NCBI GenBank assembly: GCA_030737835.1
Contig: CM060856.1
Coordinates: 991,026-1,055,025, forward strand
DNA length: 64,000 nucleotides
DNA from: Acorus gramineus
Taxonomy: Eukaryota > Streptophyta > Magnoliopsida > Acorales > Acoraceae
Reading direction: 5' to 3'
Position 1 is the stretch's first letter. Every line of letters starts with the position of its first letter. The position numbers and the translations under genes are program-made. Positions 11,594-24,768 of the stretch are shown here, one piece after another. Below the pieces are notes generated by a model. It made no database searches, had not been told where the DNA came from, and worked only from the letters and a program-made list of their open reading frames with translations.

Positions 11594-14500
11594 GGGGTGG
11601 CGAAGTGGTGTCGTGCACCGGAAAGGGTGGCGAAAAGAGCTGCAACAGGTGGTGGTTCTCTATGTTTGGGTCGGGATCACTATGGGAGATCACTGGGGTT
11701 TTTTAGATCTGAAAATATGGAGAGAGAGAGAGAGAGAGATGTGGGAAGGGTCTCGAGGCCCCATGCGGTTTGGTTTGACCGAATGAACCGGGTAATCCGG
11801 TTTATTGAATTTTTTTTAAAAAAAAAAAAGAAAACATGGACCGTCTGATTGAAGGCTCATCCATCGGACGGACCATGCCTTTAGCCGCACGATGGGGTGC
11901 GACCGTGCGCACGATGGAGTGCACGGCCGCACGGCCACACCCGATCGCTTTCCTATATATTTATATATCCTGCGGACAATACGCCCCAACATCTTCGTGC
12001 GGCCACCTCGTTTTCGTCGTTAGATTCGGGTCACCCTATTTGGTGAGACCCCAGCCGTCTCTCTCTTTCTTCCCTCTCACTCTCTCACGTTGTCTCACAA
12101 ATCTCCCAACCTCCCTCATCTCTCTCGCTCCATCTCTCTCACACATAATCTCCCATCCGCCTCTACCCCCTATTATCTCTCCCTCTCTCTTCTCGACTCG
12201 GTTAAGACAATGACGCTGCGCCAGATCCAACACGCTGTAGACGACCATGCAGAGCCAGATCCGATCCACTGGAGATGATCCCCTTTTCATCTAGGCTTTG
12301 TACGAATTTTTTTGCTCAAATGAGTTTTTTCATCTAGGGTTTGTATAGTTCTTCTGAAATGATGCACATTATGTGATATGAGGTATTACATTACGTTGAT
12401 GAATGATAAATCAACATCTATTTGTATGATTTTGTGTTGATGAATTAATAAATCAAGATGTGTGGATGATTATTCATCATCTATTTGTATGGATTTTTCT
12501 TGATGAATTGGTCAATTAGGAACTGCATATGATTTTTTGTGCTAGGGTATTTTTTTATTTAGGTTCTGTTTGTTTATTTTTTATGATGGGGGTTTGACAA
12601 ATTAGAGTCGATGCTTGATTTTTTATAAATCAATATCTACTTCAATAGATTTCCTTGTTCAATGGATGATTTCTTTTTTATAAATAAGAGTTTTTTTGAG
12701 ATGGGTAGACAATCGCTTGATTGTATTCATTTACATTGTGATAAGTTCATCTTGCACATTTATAGTTTTGGGTGATGATCTGCAAGTAAGCTACGTATGT
12801 GCATGTGGTCGACATTACTACTATTGAAGTTTCTAATGTATCTAGACTTCTTGTAAGCATTTCGATAGAACTCGTGTCAAAGTGTTTGTTTGACGCTTGA
12901 CTATGCACTTGTTCAAATGAAGTGGCTTGTTAGAACCGGGCATGTCGACGCCCTCTTGGTCGACATATAGTAAAAGAGTCAACATCATCAGTGTCGACAC
13001 AAGAAACTATATATAGCAGTATAGCACAATATCAAAATTTTCAGACATTAGCCATGTCGACACAAGCAGACCAAACAGAATAAAAACTGCACCCCTTATC
13101 AATTGCAACATTTGATACAACTGCAATACTTGTCACTTACAATACTTGATAAAACTACACTTTTGACACATTCAAAAAATAGCATTGAAGTACAACCATA
13201 CAAAACAAGTAAAATTGATAAACAAACCAACAAGTCTTTCAAAAAGCAATTTCTAACTAACATTGTTCAATTGAAGCACCTGATACAACTGCACTGTGAA
13301 ACCAATGGCTGTAAGTATTATCCATCCTCATTTTACTATCAACCATATAAAAGTTTGGGAATATAAAGCAAAATCACCATCTTCTCCATTCAAGCTCCCT
13401 CTCACTGGAAACCTCCATCAACTTGGCTTGCTACCTCCCTCATCAATCACTCCATTATCTCTCAAAGAAGCATGGACCATGACTGAACATCCATCTCTCA
13501 CTGCCTCACACCAACTCTTTCGCCAAGTCATTCTCAATCAGATCAATAGTTTTCAGTTGAGAGCTTTCCATCATTGCTTTCAGTTCACCAAAGGTATGAA
13601 GAACAACACTACAAAAAGTGCAAAGAAAAAAATGGAACACATTAGAAGGATTCAAGGATTATCAGTTTTTCCACAGAAGACCATAAATATTGAGTCATAT
13701 ATAGAAATCTTGAAATCAATCCTTATAATGAGAAAAATGCAACTTTAAAGCAATCTATCGAAAAACTAGCTAGTGGATTCAAAATTATATACCATACATA
13801 AAAGGACCTGTTCATAAAATTAATCTTAAAAAAAATCAAAAATTTAAGCAACAAGACAAAGTTCCTACATGTATAGAACAAAGACTTTCCCTTTATGAGA
13901 ATCATATTTGTATTTGAACTCTGTAATATTCATTGGACCAACCTATTGATAGAAAATTATTTTTGAAGAACAGTCAAATAAAGCACAATTACAAATCTGA
14001 AATAAAAGATTTGGTTTAGCAAAAACAATCCATTAAACATTCACTACTTTGTTCAATCCAAACACAACTTGCTTCAACAATAGCAACAACAGTAGGTTTC
14101 ATTCATTTATTTACATGAAGACAAAAACTTCAAATGAGCAGCATCAACATTCTGAATCTCAAGCCAGCTACCACAACAACAACAATGAACATCAACAGCA
14201 GACTATCATCAGCTACCATAGCCTATCAAGCTACCAAAACACCAACAACATTAACATTTTTTTGCTCAATATTATCCATAGCCTTCATCGGTAATAGTCA
14301 TCTGTTTCAATTTTGTAACACATGGAATTAACATGTAATAATGAACAAAACCACAAATCATTGACATAGTGCTTATCAACCCTGAATCAGAATTGGAAAA
14401 AATAACAAATCCATGCCACATCAACTCTAAATCAGAGTAAAAAAAAAACAAATCCTAGTTGAATCAACACTGAATCGCTGTTAAAAACAAATACTAAATC

Positions 14501-14862
14501 AATCGTAAATCAACACAAAGGAATAAAAAAAACTGAACATTGTGAAACCCTAAATCAAATAATCAGATCCTAATATATAAAAAACACCAAATCAAAGAAA
14601 GCATAAACACAAGATTAACCCTAACATCATTTAAGGAAAAGATCAAACAAATCGGATCAGATCTGGTGCGTCGATGGCAGCGTTTCCTCCGTGGGATTAG
14701 ATCCGGTGCGTCGATGGCGGCGTCTCCGATCAAATCCGGTGCGTCTGTGGGAGAGTGAGAGGGTAGAGAGAGGGGGAGGGAACGGGGAGAGGTCGGGAGG
14801 TTTGTGAGACAGCGTGAGATAGTGAGAGGGTAGAACAGAGAGATCGAGAAAGAAAAAGAGAA
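11594..14862. other. AT-rich spacer between the Tekay element and the MULE
   Basis: No protein-coding gene is supported. Positions 11594-11760 resemble the leader-like sequence left of the Tekay element. Positions 11950-12300 look like a promoter and pyrimidine-rich leader (TATA-like tract near 11955) and form half of an inverted repeat. Positions 12300-14650 are AT-rich without a credible frame. Positions 14660-14862 are the other half of a GC/GA-rich leader on the minus strand, cut by the MULE insertion. Confidence 0.5.
12003..12290 (+). repeat. Left arm of an imperfect inverted repeat surrounding the MULE
   Basis: The plus strand at 12003-12032 matches the reverse complement of 28919-28949 with only a few mismatches (core cgttttcgtcg). 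The pyrimidine-rich stretch at 12050-12115 (for example gtctcacaaatctccca) matches the reverse complement of 14770-14862 plus 28801-28825. Later parts (gatccgatcc near 12255) also resemble the reverse complement of 14650-14670. With the MULE and the hAT removed, the two arms are copies of one leader/promoter-like sequence in opposite orientation. They could be the ends of an older long-TIR element or duplicated gene promoters. Confidence 0.5.
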
Positions 14863-14972
14863 GGGAAATTTGCATTTATACCCCTGATAAATATGATATT
14901 TTGCGTTATACCCCCATCAAAATGCTAATTGCACCTATACCCCTAGAAAATTCTTTTCTGTTGCAACTGTGC
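14863..14972 (+). repeat. Left TIR of the MULE (110 bp)
   Basis: Reverse complement of 28692-28800 except one C/T difference and one extra C. Directly flanked by the 9-bp duplication aaaagagaa. Confidence 0.95.
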
Positions 14973-15287
14973 CCCTGAGGTTTAGTTCCGTCCATTGGGA
15001 GAGGAATATACCAGGAATATTTCATTAACGCCGTTTAGCCTATGTTGAAATGTCCAAATTACCCTTATGACCGTTTGAGCTTTGAGAAATTACACCCACA
15101 CCCTTGCCTCTGTCAAATGCATATAAGATCGTCTTCAACCTCTCTTCTTCTGCTGCAACGGTCGGCTTCAACTGCAACGACTTCTTCTCCAACGATCGGC
15201 TGCTTCACCAACGGTCAGCTTCTTCTCCAAAGGCAGCTTCTTCTCCAAAGACGATCATTAACTGTCGGCAACCCGACTCCTGCAGAG

Positions 15288-15715
15288 ATGAGTGAAGCTT
15301 TATCTTCCTCTGTCCATACTCTATGAAACCCTATTTGTCAATGCGGAGTAGCCACAGTGGTGCTGACATCCAACAGAGAAGCTAGCAAGGGAAGAAAGTT
15401 CTACAGATGTCGACAATGGAAGGTAAATGTTTAATTTGGGTGTTTATGTTGATGACAATGTATTTGATTTGTTGTGCTTTGTTTCAGACTTCAGGGGACT
15501 GCCATTTCTTTTCTTGGGTAGATGAAATTCATCCAAGCACTGCTGCATTGAAACAACAAATCAACAGATTCCAAGAAAAAATAGATGAGAATGTCACTGT
15601 AATGCGAAATGTGGTTGAAAAAATGGAAGAGAAGATTGATGACATGCGTAAACAGATTTGGTTGTGCCTATTCATTATAGGGTTCTTGCTTATTGTATTA
15701 TTGATTGTGAAATAG
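15288..15715 (+). pseudogene. GRF-type zinc finger / coiled-coil / membrane protein carried by the MULE
   Basis: Two exons: 15288-15422 and 15488-15715, with a 65-bp GT-AG intron (gtaaat ... tttcag) in phase 0. Total 119 residues counting one internal stop. The joined frame has the GRF zinc-finger pattern: CQCG, then GRKFYRC in exon 1, then DCHFFSWVDE in exon 2, giving four cysteines and the FF-x-W signature. It is followed by a coiled coil (NRFQEKIDENVTVMRNVV) and a C-terminal hydrophobic segment (IWLCLFIIGFLLIVLLIV) that predicts a membrane anchor. A TGA at codon 13 breaks it near the N-terminus. Short plant GRF proteins of this layout (At4g04775-like) are known, but their role is not. Here the gene sits just inside the left TIR and points toward the transposase. 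Confidence 0.8.
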
Positions 15716-16871
15716 TTGATTTACCTGTTTAGTAATGAAATTGGTATGTAATGAGATGTTTGTTTGTCAAGTATTAAGCCAAGAATGTATGTGTGTAATA
15801 TAAGATCATTTTCTGTAATGGGAATGTGCATGGTACAAATGGTAAAACCAGTAGCAGCATGTATGTATAAAGAAATTGATATAAGCTGACTGTTTATAAA
15901 TTGCCTAAGTATAAAGAATATGACACACACATACAGACATATATAAACACACAATAAATATGTCTGTTTATAAACTCGCATAACATCACATTATATCAAG
16001 CAAGCTAACATTGTTTTCCTTACATCAAAACTGCAACAGCCACACAAATATTGTTTTCTTACACACCTCAGAAACATTATTTTGTTAAATAATTGACCAC
16101 ACAAACATTGTTTTGTTACAGATCACTACAACCTACTACAACATCAACCTGACAGGCATCTTTTGCAACACATAGAACTACCACCTCTATTGAACCATGA
16201 ACTACTTGCTCCACCTCTTTTTGGTTGCAATGGCTTTCCCCTCAAGCCCAATGACCCTCTGCTTGTTCCTCTTGTTGAATAATTGGATGGCGCATACAAG
16301 CCTCTACCAACAGTGCTTTGACCTCCCTCCTGTGGTGGTGCAGCTGACTCAAGATTAGTTGCAGATGGTCCTGCCTCATATTGAATTGTCATTGACCCTC
16401 TACCATGACCTGATGATATATCAGAGAAATATTTGCAATAAAGATCTTATGCCAACAAAGATTTCTTTATTACACTCAAATATAGCAATACTTCTCACCT
16501 ATTGCTATGCCTCTGCCAACTGAAAGAGATCCTCTTGATTGTTTTTTTGCTGGTCTTCCTGGAGGTCTCCTCTGCAAACTGCATGAGTAACATCAAATTG
16601 GTTGTTAGTAGTATAAAATGCATCATCTTGACTTCAAATACCATGAACCTTTTTACCTTGAGCTTTCAGTAGATTGCTCTTCAGTGGTCCTAATTGGATT
16701 TTTACATGTTTTTTGATGATGACCAATTTGTAGGCACCTTCTGCATCTATGGGCCTTCTTCACTGTTGTGCTACTACTAGTCTCTTCATCAAATGGACGA
16801 ATTCTTTTTTTCTTTGGCCTACCTAGTGGCCTAGTGCACTTTGGAGGTAGAACAATGTAGGTTAGGTCTAC

Positions 16872-19841
16872 TGTCACGCCCCAGGGCGGCCGTCCCCGGG
16901 ACGCGGCAAGTGTATATATGATATCAGCAGTCTAAACAGGAGGTCAATAATATACCCTAAACAACATCAACAATTTCAACACAGACAACAAAGGGGCTGA
17001 CATGATATATACACAAATAGCGGAAGCTAAAAGACTGAATCTGTAACTCAAAAACATATTACAGACTCGATACATAATCAACTGTCCTGTGAGAGCCAAT
17101 ATATACAAAGACATCCAAATATAATACAAACGCGTGCCCAAGCACGGAATATAATACATACAATCAAAAGGGATGCTGATAGCCTCTAAAACTCGCGGGA
17201 CGTGGCGCTGCTCCGCTACTGATGAAGTCACTCGGGGAGCTCCTCCTCCAGATCCGACTCAGATAGCACTGGAGAATAATATATGCGAGGGGTGAGCCAC
17301 ACGCTCAGTGAACAGCACAACCCATGCATCACAGTTTATATTAACCACAATTAATCATTAAAAGCCTCAAAGTGGCAGGAACTAAACAATCCAGTGGGTC
17401 GCTACATCGCCGACCCACCACACCCTCACCCTCACCCCTCAATAGGTGACATAGGATATTGGGACTAAACAATCCAGTGGGTCGCTACATCGCTGACCCA
17501 CCACACCCTCACCCTCACCCCTCAATATGGTGACATAGGATATTAGGACTGACTAGGCTGTTGGTCACCCTTGGTCCACCGATAGTCTCTCCCCACTCCG
17601 TAGGCCGCTTGGCCACTCCCACATTCAGCACAGTCCGTCCCAAATCAGGAGGTGCCTACTGATGGGAGCCCTCCACGGGACAGCCTTTCTAACGCTGGGG
17701 CAGTCTCTACACGGATCCAACGAAGGGAACAGAACAACCTATCCATACGCATATGATCCACTCGGATCCGCCGACAACACATCTCAACAACTCTAATGTC
17801 ATGAATTCTTCAGAATTCCTTCAGGGCGCATAACCAAGATGCGGGGAACATATATAATAATAATTAACGAGGGTTATAATATTATTGGGAAAAGAAACCT
17901 TGGGAGGGCAGCATGAGGTCCCGATATAGGACATCCCGACAACCAAACAAGGAACACGGAGTACCCTAGCCCGGGTCTCAATGTTGACCTCGCAAGGCCC
18001 CTCCCTATAATATTATCTAAGACATGCTAATAATCATATGCTAGCATTTAATTTAATAAATTAAACTAGTAGGACGCATGCATAGGTCGAGGCTTCCTAG
18101 CATGAGAACAGGGTGACAGGATGCATGGCTCTTACACATATCCTAAGGGTGCAAGTCCCTAACATACAAAGTCTAGGGTGGCATGCATTCTACATATTAA
18201 TCATGCTTGCATGGATTACATATTACACAAGTTAATATTGACCATGGTGCCCCAGGGGAGGACGGTATACGCCCAAGTGCATATAGCGCCTCCCTACTGG
18301 GTTGGATTGTACCACTCACCAATGACCGGGTCGTCGCGCGACCGTCCGTCAAGATCTGCAAGATAGGGTAACCAACTTGGTGAGTAAAATACACAAATAC
18401 GACAAAATACATTAAAATACCCAACACTCGGACAAGCGTACATACGGCCTGTACGCACGCGAGTCCGAGCACCCCGACTCACTCCCGAACCCCCGGGCAG
18501 CCGTACGCACGGCCACCCGACCCAGGCGCACAGCCGCGCCCCAGCCCGCGCACCCAGGCGCACTGCCGAGCCCAGCCCGCACGCCCGGACACCCTGCTGA
18601 GCCCCCCACCGGTGCACCGCGCGCTCACTGCGCCCCAGCACAGCACTCGCCCGCACACCCGCACGCCCAGCGCCCCAACGCCTCACCCCGCGCGCACCAC
18701 CCGCTCGCTACACCGCGCGCGCACAGCACGCCCTGCGCCCCCTGCGCAGCACTCCGCGCACACGCCTCCGCACGGCGCCCAGCGCGCAGCACCCGCACGC
18801 GGCCCCGCGCGCGCAGCACGCACTGCGCCTCTGCGTAGCGCTCCGCGCGCACGCCCGCGCTGCCCTGCCAGCATGCCCGACAGCGCCCAGCCCTGCGCCT
18901 GCCTGCGCTGCCCTGCCTGCCTGCCAGCCAACCCGGGACAGCCCTACCACCTCCCCGACGGCCACCAATGGCCCCCAACCGCCTCCGACCGCCACCAACG
19001 GCCACCCTCCGCCACCCACAGCCACCCTAACTCAAAATCACCCTCCTATCACGCATCTAAACTAGAAAAGGAAGGAAAGGAAACCTTACCCAAGGAAGGA
19101 AAGGAAGGAAGGGAAGATCGGTTGCTCTTCGCGCACCGAAACACCTCCTCAAAGGCCACCACCACCAAGATCTCCCTCAGCCCTAAAAACAGCTGAAATC
19201 AGAGGAGAAAAGAGGGCATGAGAAGGGGTCACGCATGTGGGAACTCGAATCCGAGACCACCGGAAGGTAGATCGGGAGCTCACCTATCCTTTCTCTTCTT
19301 AGGGTTTCTTGATCCAACACCTCTAGCTAGGTCAAAAGGTGGAAAAAGAGAGAGGGGGAGAGAGAAATTTGGGTGGAGAAGATGATGAATAGTGGGGGAG
19401 GATATTTTTAGCTCACTTATAAGTCAACTCCCACTTAGATTAGGCTAAGCTAGGTTTAGGCTAGGATTAATTAGGTTTAAGTGTGGTTTGATCCTAGTCA
19501 ACCCAACCACACAAAAAGCCAAAAACATTTGACCAAGTCATGGGCCCCACCTTGACCAAGTCAAGTCTCCCAATGACTTCTCGCTCGGTCAAAACCCGGA
19601 TACGCTTCGGAACTGTGAAATTCTGAAACGTTACCGGAATTCGATGAAATTTTTGTGAGCGGCTTGGAATGGCACCAGGACACATAATATGCAGTTATAT
19701 TTTCAATCGGAGCCCTCAACCTCAGGGTGATAGCTAAAAGCCCAAAATTTTAGCGGTTCCGATCGAAAAATGAAAAAGGCTGAAAAACTGCCAGAATGTT
19801 CCAATGGTGACCAGAAGGTTAAAAGTGACACATATATAACA
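16872..19841 (-). mobile_element. Solo LTR of the Tekay-related family (2970 bp) inside the MULE
   Basis: Begins TGTCACGCCCC and ends ATATATAACA, with perfect 5-bp duplications tctac at 16867-16871 and 19842-19846. No internal domain remains, as expected after LTR-LTR recombination. It splits the transposase coding frame between its SWIM and GRPKKKR regions. Inside, a ~85-bp module (gtgggtcgctacatcg) is repeated at about 17390 and 17475, and a GC-rich block spans about 18440-18900. Confidence 0.95.
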
Positions 19842-21561
19842 TCTACTGCCTCCCACATCGACTTGTCTGGTAATGGTGAAATCTCTGAGGCATAGGCTGC
19901 CTTATACCTATCAACAAAACATGTGATCTTCCTTAGATTCAGTTGAAACATGAATATATTGTGTAACAAATTGAATATAACTAATATACCTATCAACTGT
20001 GTAACAAATGTCCACAAAATTTTCTCACTTCACACCTCTGATTGATGAAAGAACTGCTGTAGCATGTTTACATGGTATGCCAGTTACCTGCAACATTAAC
20101 AGACAAACAAGGTCATTACAAGGTATGCTTATTATCTACAACTGAAACAAACAAACCTACACCTAAACCTAAAACAATACAAAATATGCTTGTTACCTGC
20201 TACATTCTACAGCTGCATTTTCTTTCATTGAGCATCACATCAAACCTCCCTTCAGGTCCATCAACCTCAGCCCTCACATCAGTTGATCTATGTACATCAT
20301 ATCCTCCATTACCTTTCCTGAGCTCATTAATCTGTTTCTGAACCTCTGGAACCAGAACCCCTGTTCAATTGACAAAGTAATATGTAGTGAGTAAAGTTCA
20401 ATTCAAACAGATAAACTACTAAACACAACAACCTATGTAAACACAGCTAACCTGTCCATTGTTGCGCTTTTATCCTCCTATTGTGCGTTATTTTCATCAA
20501 CTTTTGTCTGATGGCATCAATGCAATAAATTATGGGTTTGAATCTTGCATCCCCAACAAATGCATTGAATGATCCTGACATGTTATTTGTGAGATAATGA
20601 CATCTTGCTGTTTCTCCAAACATGGCCCTACTCCAACAATGGTCTTTCTCAGCCAACAAATAATTCAATGCTTCCTTTGATACCACCTCAATTTGCCTCA
20701 TGAATTGTACATGCCACTGTGGGGTATAGGCTCTAGCAGCTGACCAAACTAATCTCTCCAGAAACTCTCCAGGGTACTTTCTTTTGAAGTTTTTGTATAA
20801 ATGTCTCATGCATGCCCTGTGCTCTGCCTGTGGAAAAACAACCTTCACTGCATCATCAAGCCCTTTACCTCTGTCAGACATAAACACAAGACCATTTACA
20901 TTTCGAATGGCCTCATGTAGATATTCTAAGAACCATTGCCAGCTACTATTGTTCTCCCCCTCAACTATTACATATGCCACTGTTCTCATCCATTGCTGTT
21001 GCTGCGAGTAGGGAACCCAAATACTTGCTCTTCAGATGACAACCATCAAGGCTTATGAATGGTCTACAACCACTGATGAACCCTGAGCTACAGGCCTTGA
21101 AACACACAAAAACTCTTTCAAATGAATGATTTACATCATCAACTGTGTAGTGAATAATACTACCCTCATTTCTTTTTAGTAACTCAGCCCTCATAGAAGG
21201 CACCAGAGCATACAAATTCTCATAAGATCCCCAAATCTTGAAATTTCCTTTGTCTTTTCCCCTCCAATACCTATGATATGGTACATTATCAAGCCCATAT
21301 GTCCTCTGCAACCTCTTCTTGATATGTGAAATGGGAATATCACCTTAATGCCTTAGCCAATCAACAATTTTGTTTGAAATCCACTCAGCAGAGGCCATGC
21401 TAGTACCTCTCCTGTTCATGGAGGAACAGGTGTGTGTGGGGTTATGAGTCTTGATTTGGAAGGTCACTCTGTCATGCATAACTGAAGCATGAATCCTCCA
21501 AGGACGATCTGGATCTGCACACTTGGCTGTCACTCTTGATGGCTCACTTCTAAGATATTTC

Positions 21562-24500
21562 TGTCACGCCCCAGGGCGGCCGTCCCCGGGACGCGGCAAG
21601 TGTATATATAATATCAGAATCTACACAGGAGGTCAATAATATATCATACTCAAACAACTAGAATGACACACATGCAACAAAAGGGCTGACATGATATATA
21701 CACCAAATGCGGAAGCAAAAGACTGAATCTGTAAATAAACATTCTACAGACTCGATACTCAATCATCTGTCCTGTGAGAGCCAATATACACAAATACAAC
21801 TGAACATATACAAACACGTGCCAAGCACGGAAATCAAATACATACAGTCAAGAAGGGATGCTGATAACCTCTGGCACTCGCGGAACGTGGCGCTGCTCCG
21901 CTACTGAAGAAATCCCTCGGAAAGCTCCAACTGCTGCTCAGGCTCAGTGGCAACTGGGGAAAAATATGCGAGGGGTGAGCCACACGCTCAGTGAACAGCA
22001 CAACCCATGCATCACAGACAATATTGACCACAATCCAATTTTTATAATCCACAATCTCTTATTAACAACCATAAAATGGTAACAATTAGACAAACCAGTG
22101 GGTCGCTCAATCGCCAACCCACTACACCCTCACCCTCACCCTTCAATGGGTGACATAGGATTTTGGGACTGATAATCATCCAATCACAACTCCAGTGGGT
22201 CGTTCATCGCCAACCCACTACACCCTCACCCTCACCCTTCAATGGGTGACATAGGATTTTGGGACTGACTAGACTGTTGGTCACCCTTGGTCCACCGATA
22301 GTCTCTCCTCCACTCCGTAGGCCGCCTGGTCTACTCCCACATTCAGCACAATCCGTAACCAAATCAGGAGGTGCCTACTGATGGGAGCCCTCTGTCAGGA
22401 AGGCCTGTCTAACGCTGGGGTAGTCTCTACCGGATCCAACGAAGGGGACAGAACAGCCTATCCATACGCATATGATCCACTCGGATCCGCCGACTACACG
22501 CCTCAACGACTCTAATGTCCTGAATTCCTCAGAACTCCTCCAGGGCGCATAACCAAGATGCGGGGAACATGTACAATAAAAGCAAGGGTGGAATATCATT
22601 GGGGGAAAGAAGCTCGGGAGGGCAGCGTGAGTTCCCGATATAGGACACCCCGACAACCAAACAAGGAACACGGAGTACCCTAACCCGGGTCTCACCGCTG
22701 TCCTCGCAAGGCCCCTCCCCTATAATATTCACTAATATGCTAATAATCATACCATGGGTAAATCCTTAATTATCAACTAGAGATGTAATATTATTGGGAC
22801 GAGAACCTTGGGAGGGCAGCATGAGGTCCCGATACAGGACATCCCAACAACCAAACAAGGAACACGGAGTACCCTAACCCGGGTCTCAATGTTGACCTCG
22901 CAAGGCCCCTCCCTATAATATTATCTAAGGCATGCAATTAAACATTTACTAGCATTTAATTTAATAAATAAACTAGTAGGACACATGCATAGGCCAAGGC
23001 TTCCTAGCATGAGAACAGGGGACATGGTGCATGGCTCATACACATATCCTAAGGGTGCAAGTCCCTAACATGCAAAGACTAGGGTAGCATGCATTCTACA
23101 TTTCAATCATGCTCGCATGAAATATACATTACAACAGGTTAATATAATCCATGGTGCCCCAGGAGAGGTCGGTATACGCCCAAATGCGTATAACGCCTCA
23201 CTACTGGGTTGGATTGTCCCACTCACCGGAATCCGGGTCGTCGCGCGACCGTCCGTCAAGATCTGCAAGACAGGCATTTATACGGTGAGTAAACTACATA
23301 AATACATCAAAAATATTCTAAAATACTCAACACTCGGACAAACGTACATACAGGCCGTACGCACGCGTATCCGAGCATCCTGACTCACTCCCGAACCCAT
23401 CGGGCAGCCGCACGCACGGCCACCCGCCTCGGGCGCATAGCCGAGCCCCGGCCCGCGCGCCAAGGCGCACTGCCGAGCCCAGCCCGCACACCCGGACACC
23501 ACCGGCGCACTGACGCGCGCCTCCCCGCGCGCCCCGACGCACTGCCGCACGCACGCGCACGCTCGCGCGCGCCCGCGCGCACCGCGCGTCCAGCCCAGCG
23601 CGCCCCCGCGCGCACTGCACGCACGCCCCAGCACGCGCACGCACTGATCCCCAGCACCGCGCGCACTGGTCCCCAGCACTGCGCCCAGGCGCATGCCCAG
23701 GCGCCCTGCCCAGCACCCAGGCACAGTGCCCAGGCGCCCTGCCCACGCGCGCGCACTCCCGCGTGCACCCGCGCGCACTCCCTCGCACACCCCCGCTCGC
23801 ACCAGTACCCGCGCGCACCCGCGCGCCCGCTCCGCGCGAACCCGCGCACCCGCGCGCACGCACCCGCGCGCGACTGCGCGCCCGACTGCGCCCGCCAGCG
23901 CCCAGTGCCTAGCACCTGCGTCCAGCGCCCAGCGCCACCCGCGCGCACGCCCGCGCGCACGCGCGCGCGCCCCTGCCAGCTGCTGCGCCTGTGCTGCCTG
24001 TGCTGCTGCCAGTGCTGCTGCCACCAGCCACCCTGCCCGAGCACCTCCACCACCACCCACCGACCTCCGACCACCACCACAGCCCTCCGACGGCCACCCA
24101 CAGCCGCCGACCTCCACCCAACCCCAAAAACCCCCCCCTATCAAGCATCTATGCATGAAAAAGAGGGAAAGAAGGCTTACCGAGGGGAGGAAAGGAAGTC
24201 CGGTTGCTCTCCGCGCACCGAAACCTCTCCCAAAGGGTTTCCAACGCCCGGATCTACTCCCACCTCCGAAATGAGCCAAAATAGAGGAGAAGAGAGGGGG
24301 GACGGAGGGGCAAAACTCGTCGGAATCCGGATTTGAAAGCACTGGAGTGTAGATCGGGACCCGATCTACACTTCCTATGCTTTAGGTTTTAAGCTTTGAG
24401 GGCTCTAGGGGGCTCAAAAGTGAGAAATAGAGAGAAGGGAGAGAGAAAATGAAATTTGTAGGAATGATGAATAGTAATTTCGAAATTAGATCCCACCTTT

Positions 24501-24768
24501 ATATAGTGTGCGACTTAAAAACCCGGATACGCCCCGGAACTGTGAAATTTCAGGAACGTTACCGGAATTCGATGAAATTTTTGTGAGAGGCCTAAAATGG
24601 CACCAGGACACCAAATATGCAGTTAGATTTTCAATCGGAGTCCTCTAACTCAGGACGATAGCTAACAGTCCAAAAATAAGCGGTTCCGATCGAAAACCGA
24701 AAAAAAATGAAAAACTGCCAGAACACTCCAACGGTTACCAGCAGGTTAAAAGTGACACATATATAACA
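21562..24768 (-). repeat. Complete 3' LTR (3207 bp)
   Basis: TG...CA ends shared with the family. A ~130-bp module (gggagggcagcgtgag through gcaaggcccctcc) is repeated at about 22597-22730 and 22787-22925. The GC-rich block (about 23440-23980) is dominated by CGCGCGCAC-type alternation. Confidence 0.93.

Noticed and set aside
14657-14875. Ser/Pro-rich minus-strand frame at the MULE's left border
   Set aside because: It crosses the TIR boundary and its composition follows a CT-rich leader tract.
23278-24342. A 354-residue minus-strand open frame
   Set aside because: It lies in the LTR GC block; stop codons are rare there by composition, and the frame is not conserved in the other LTRs.
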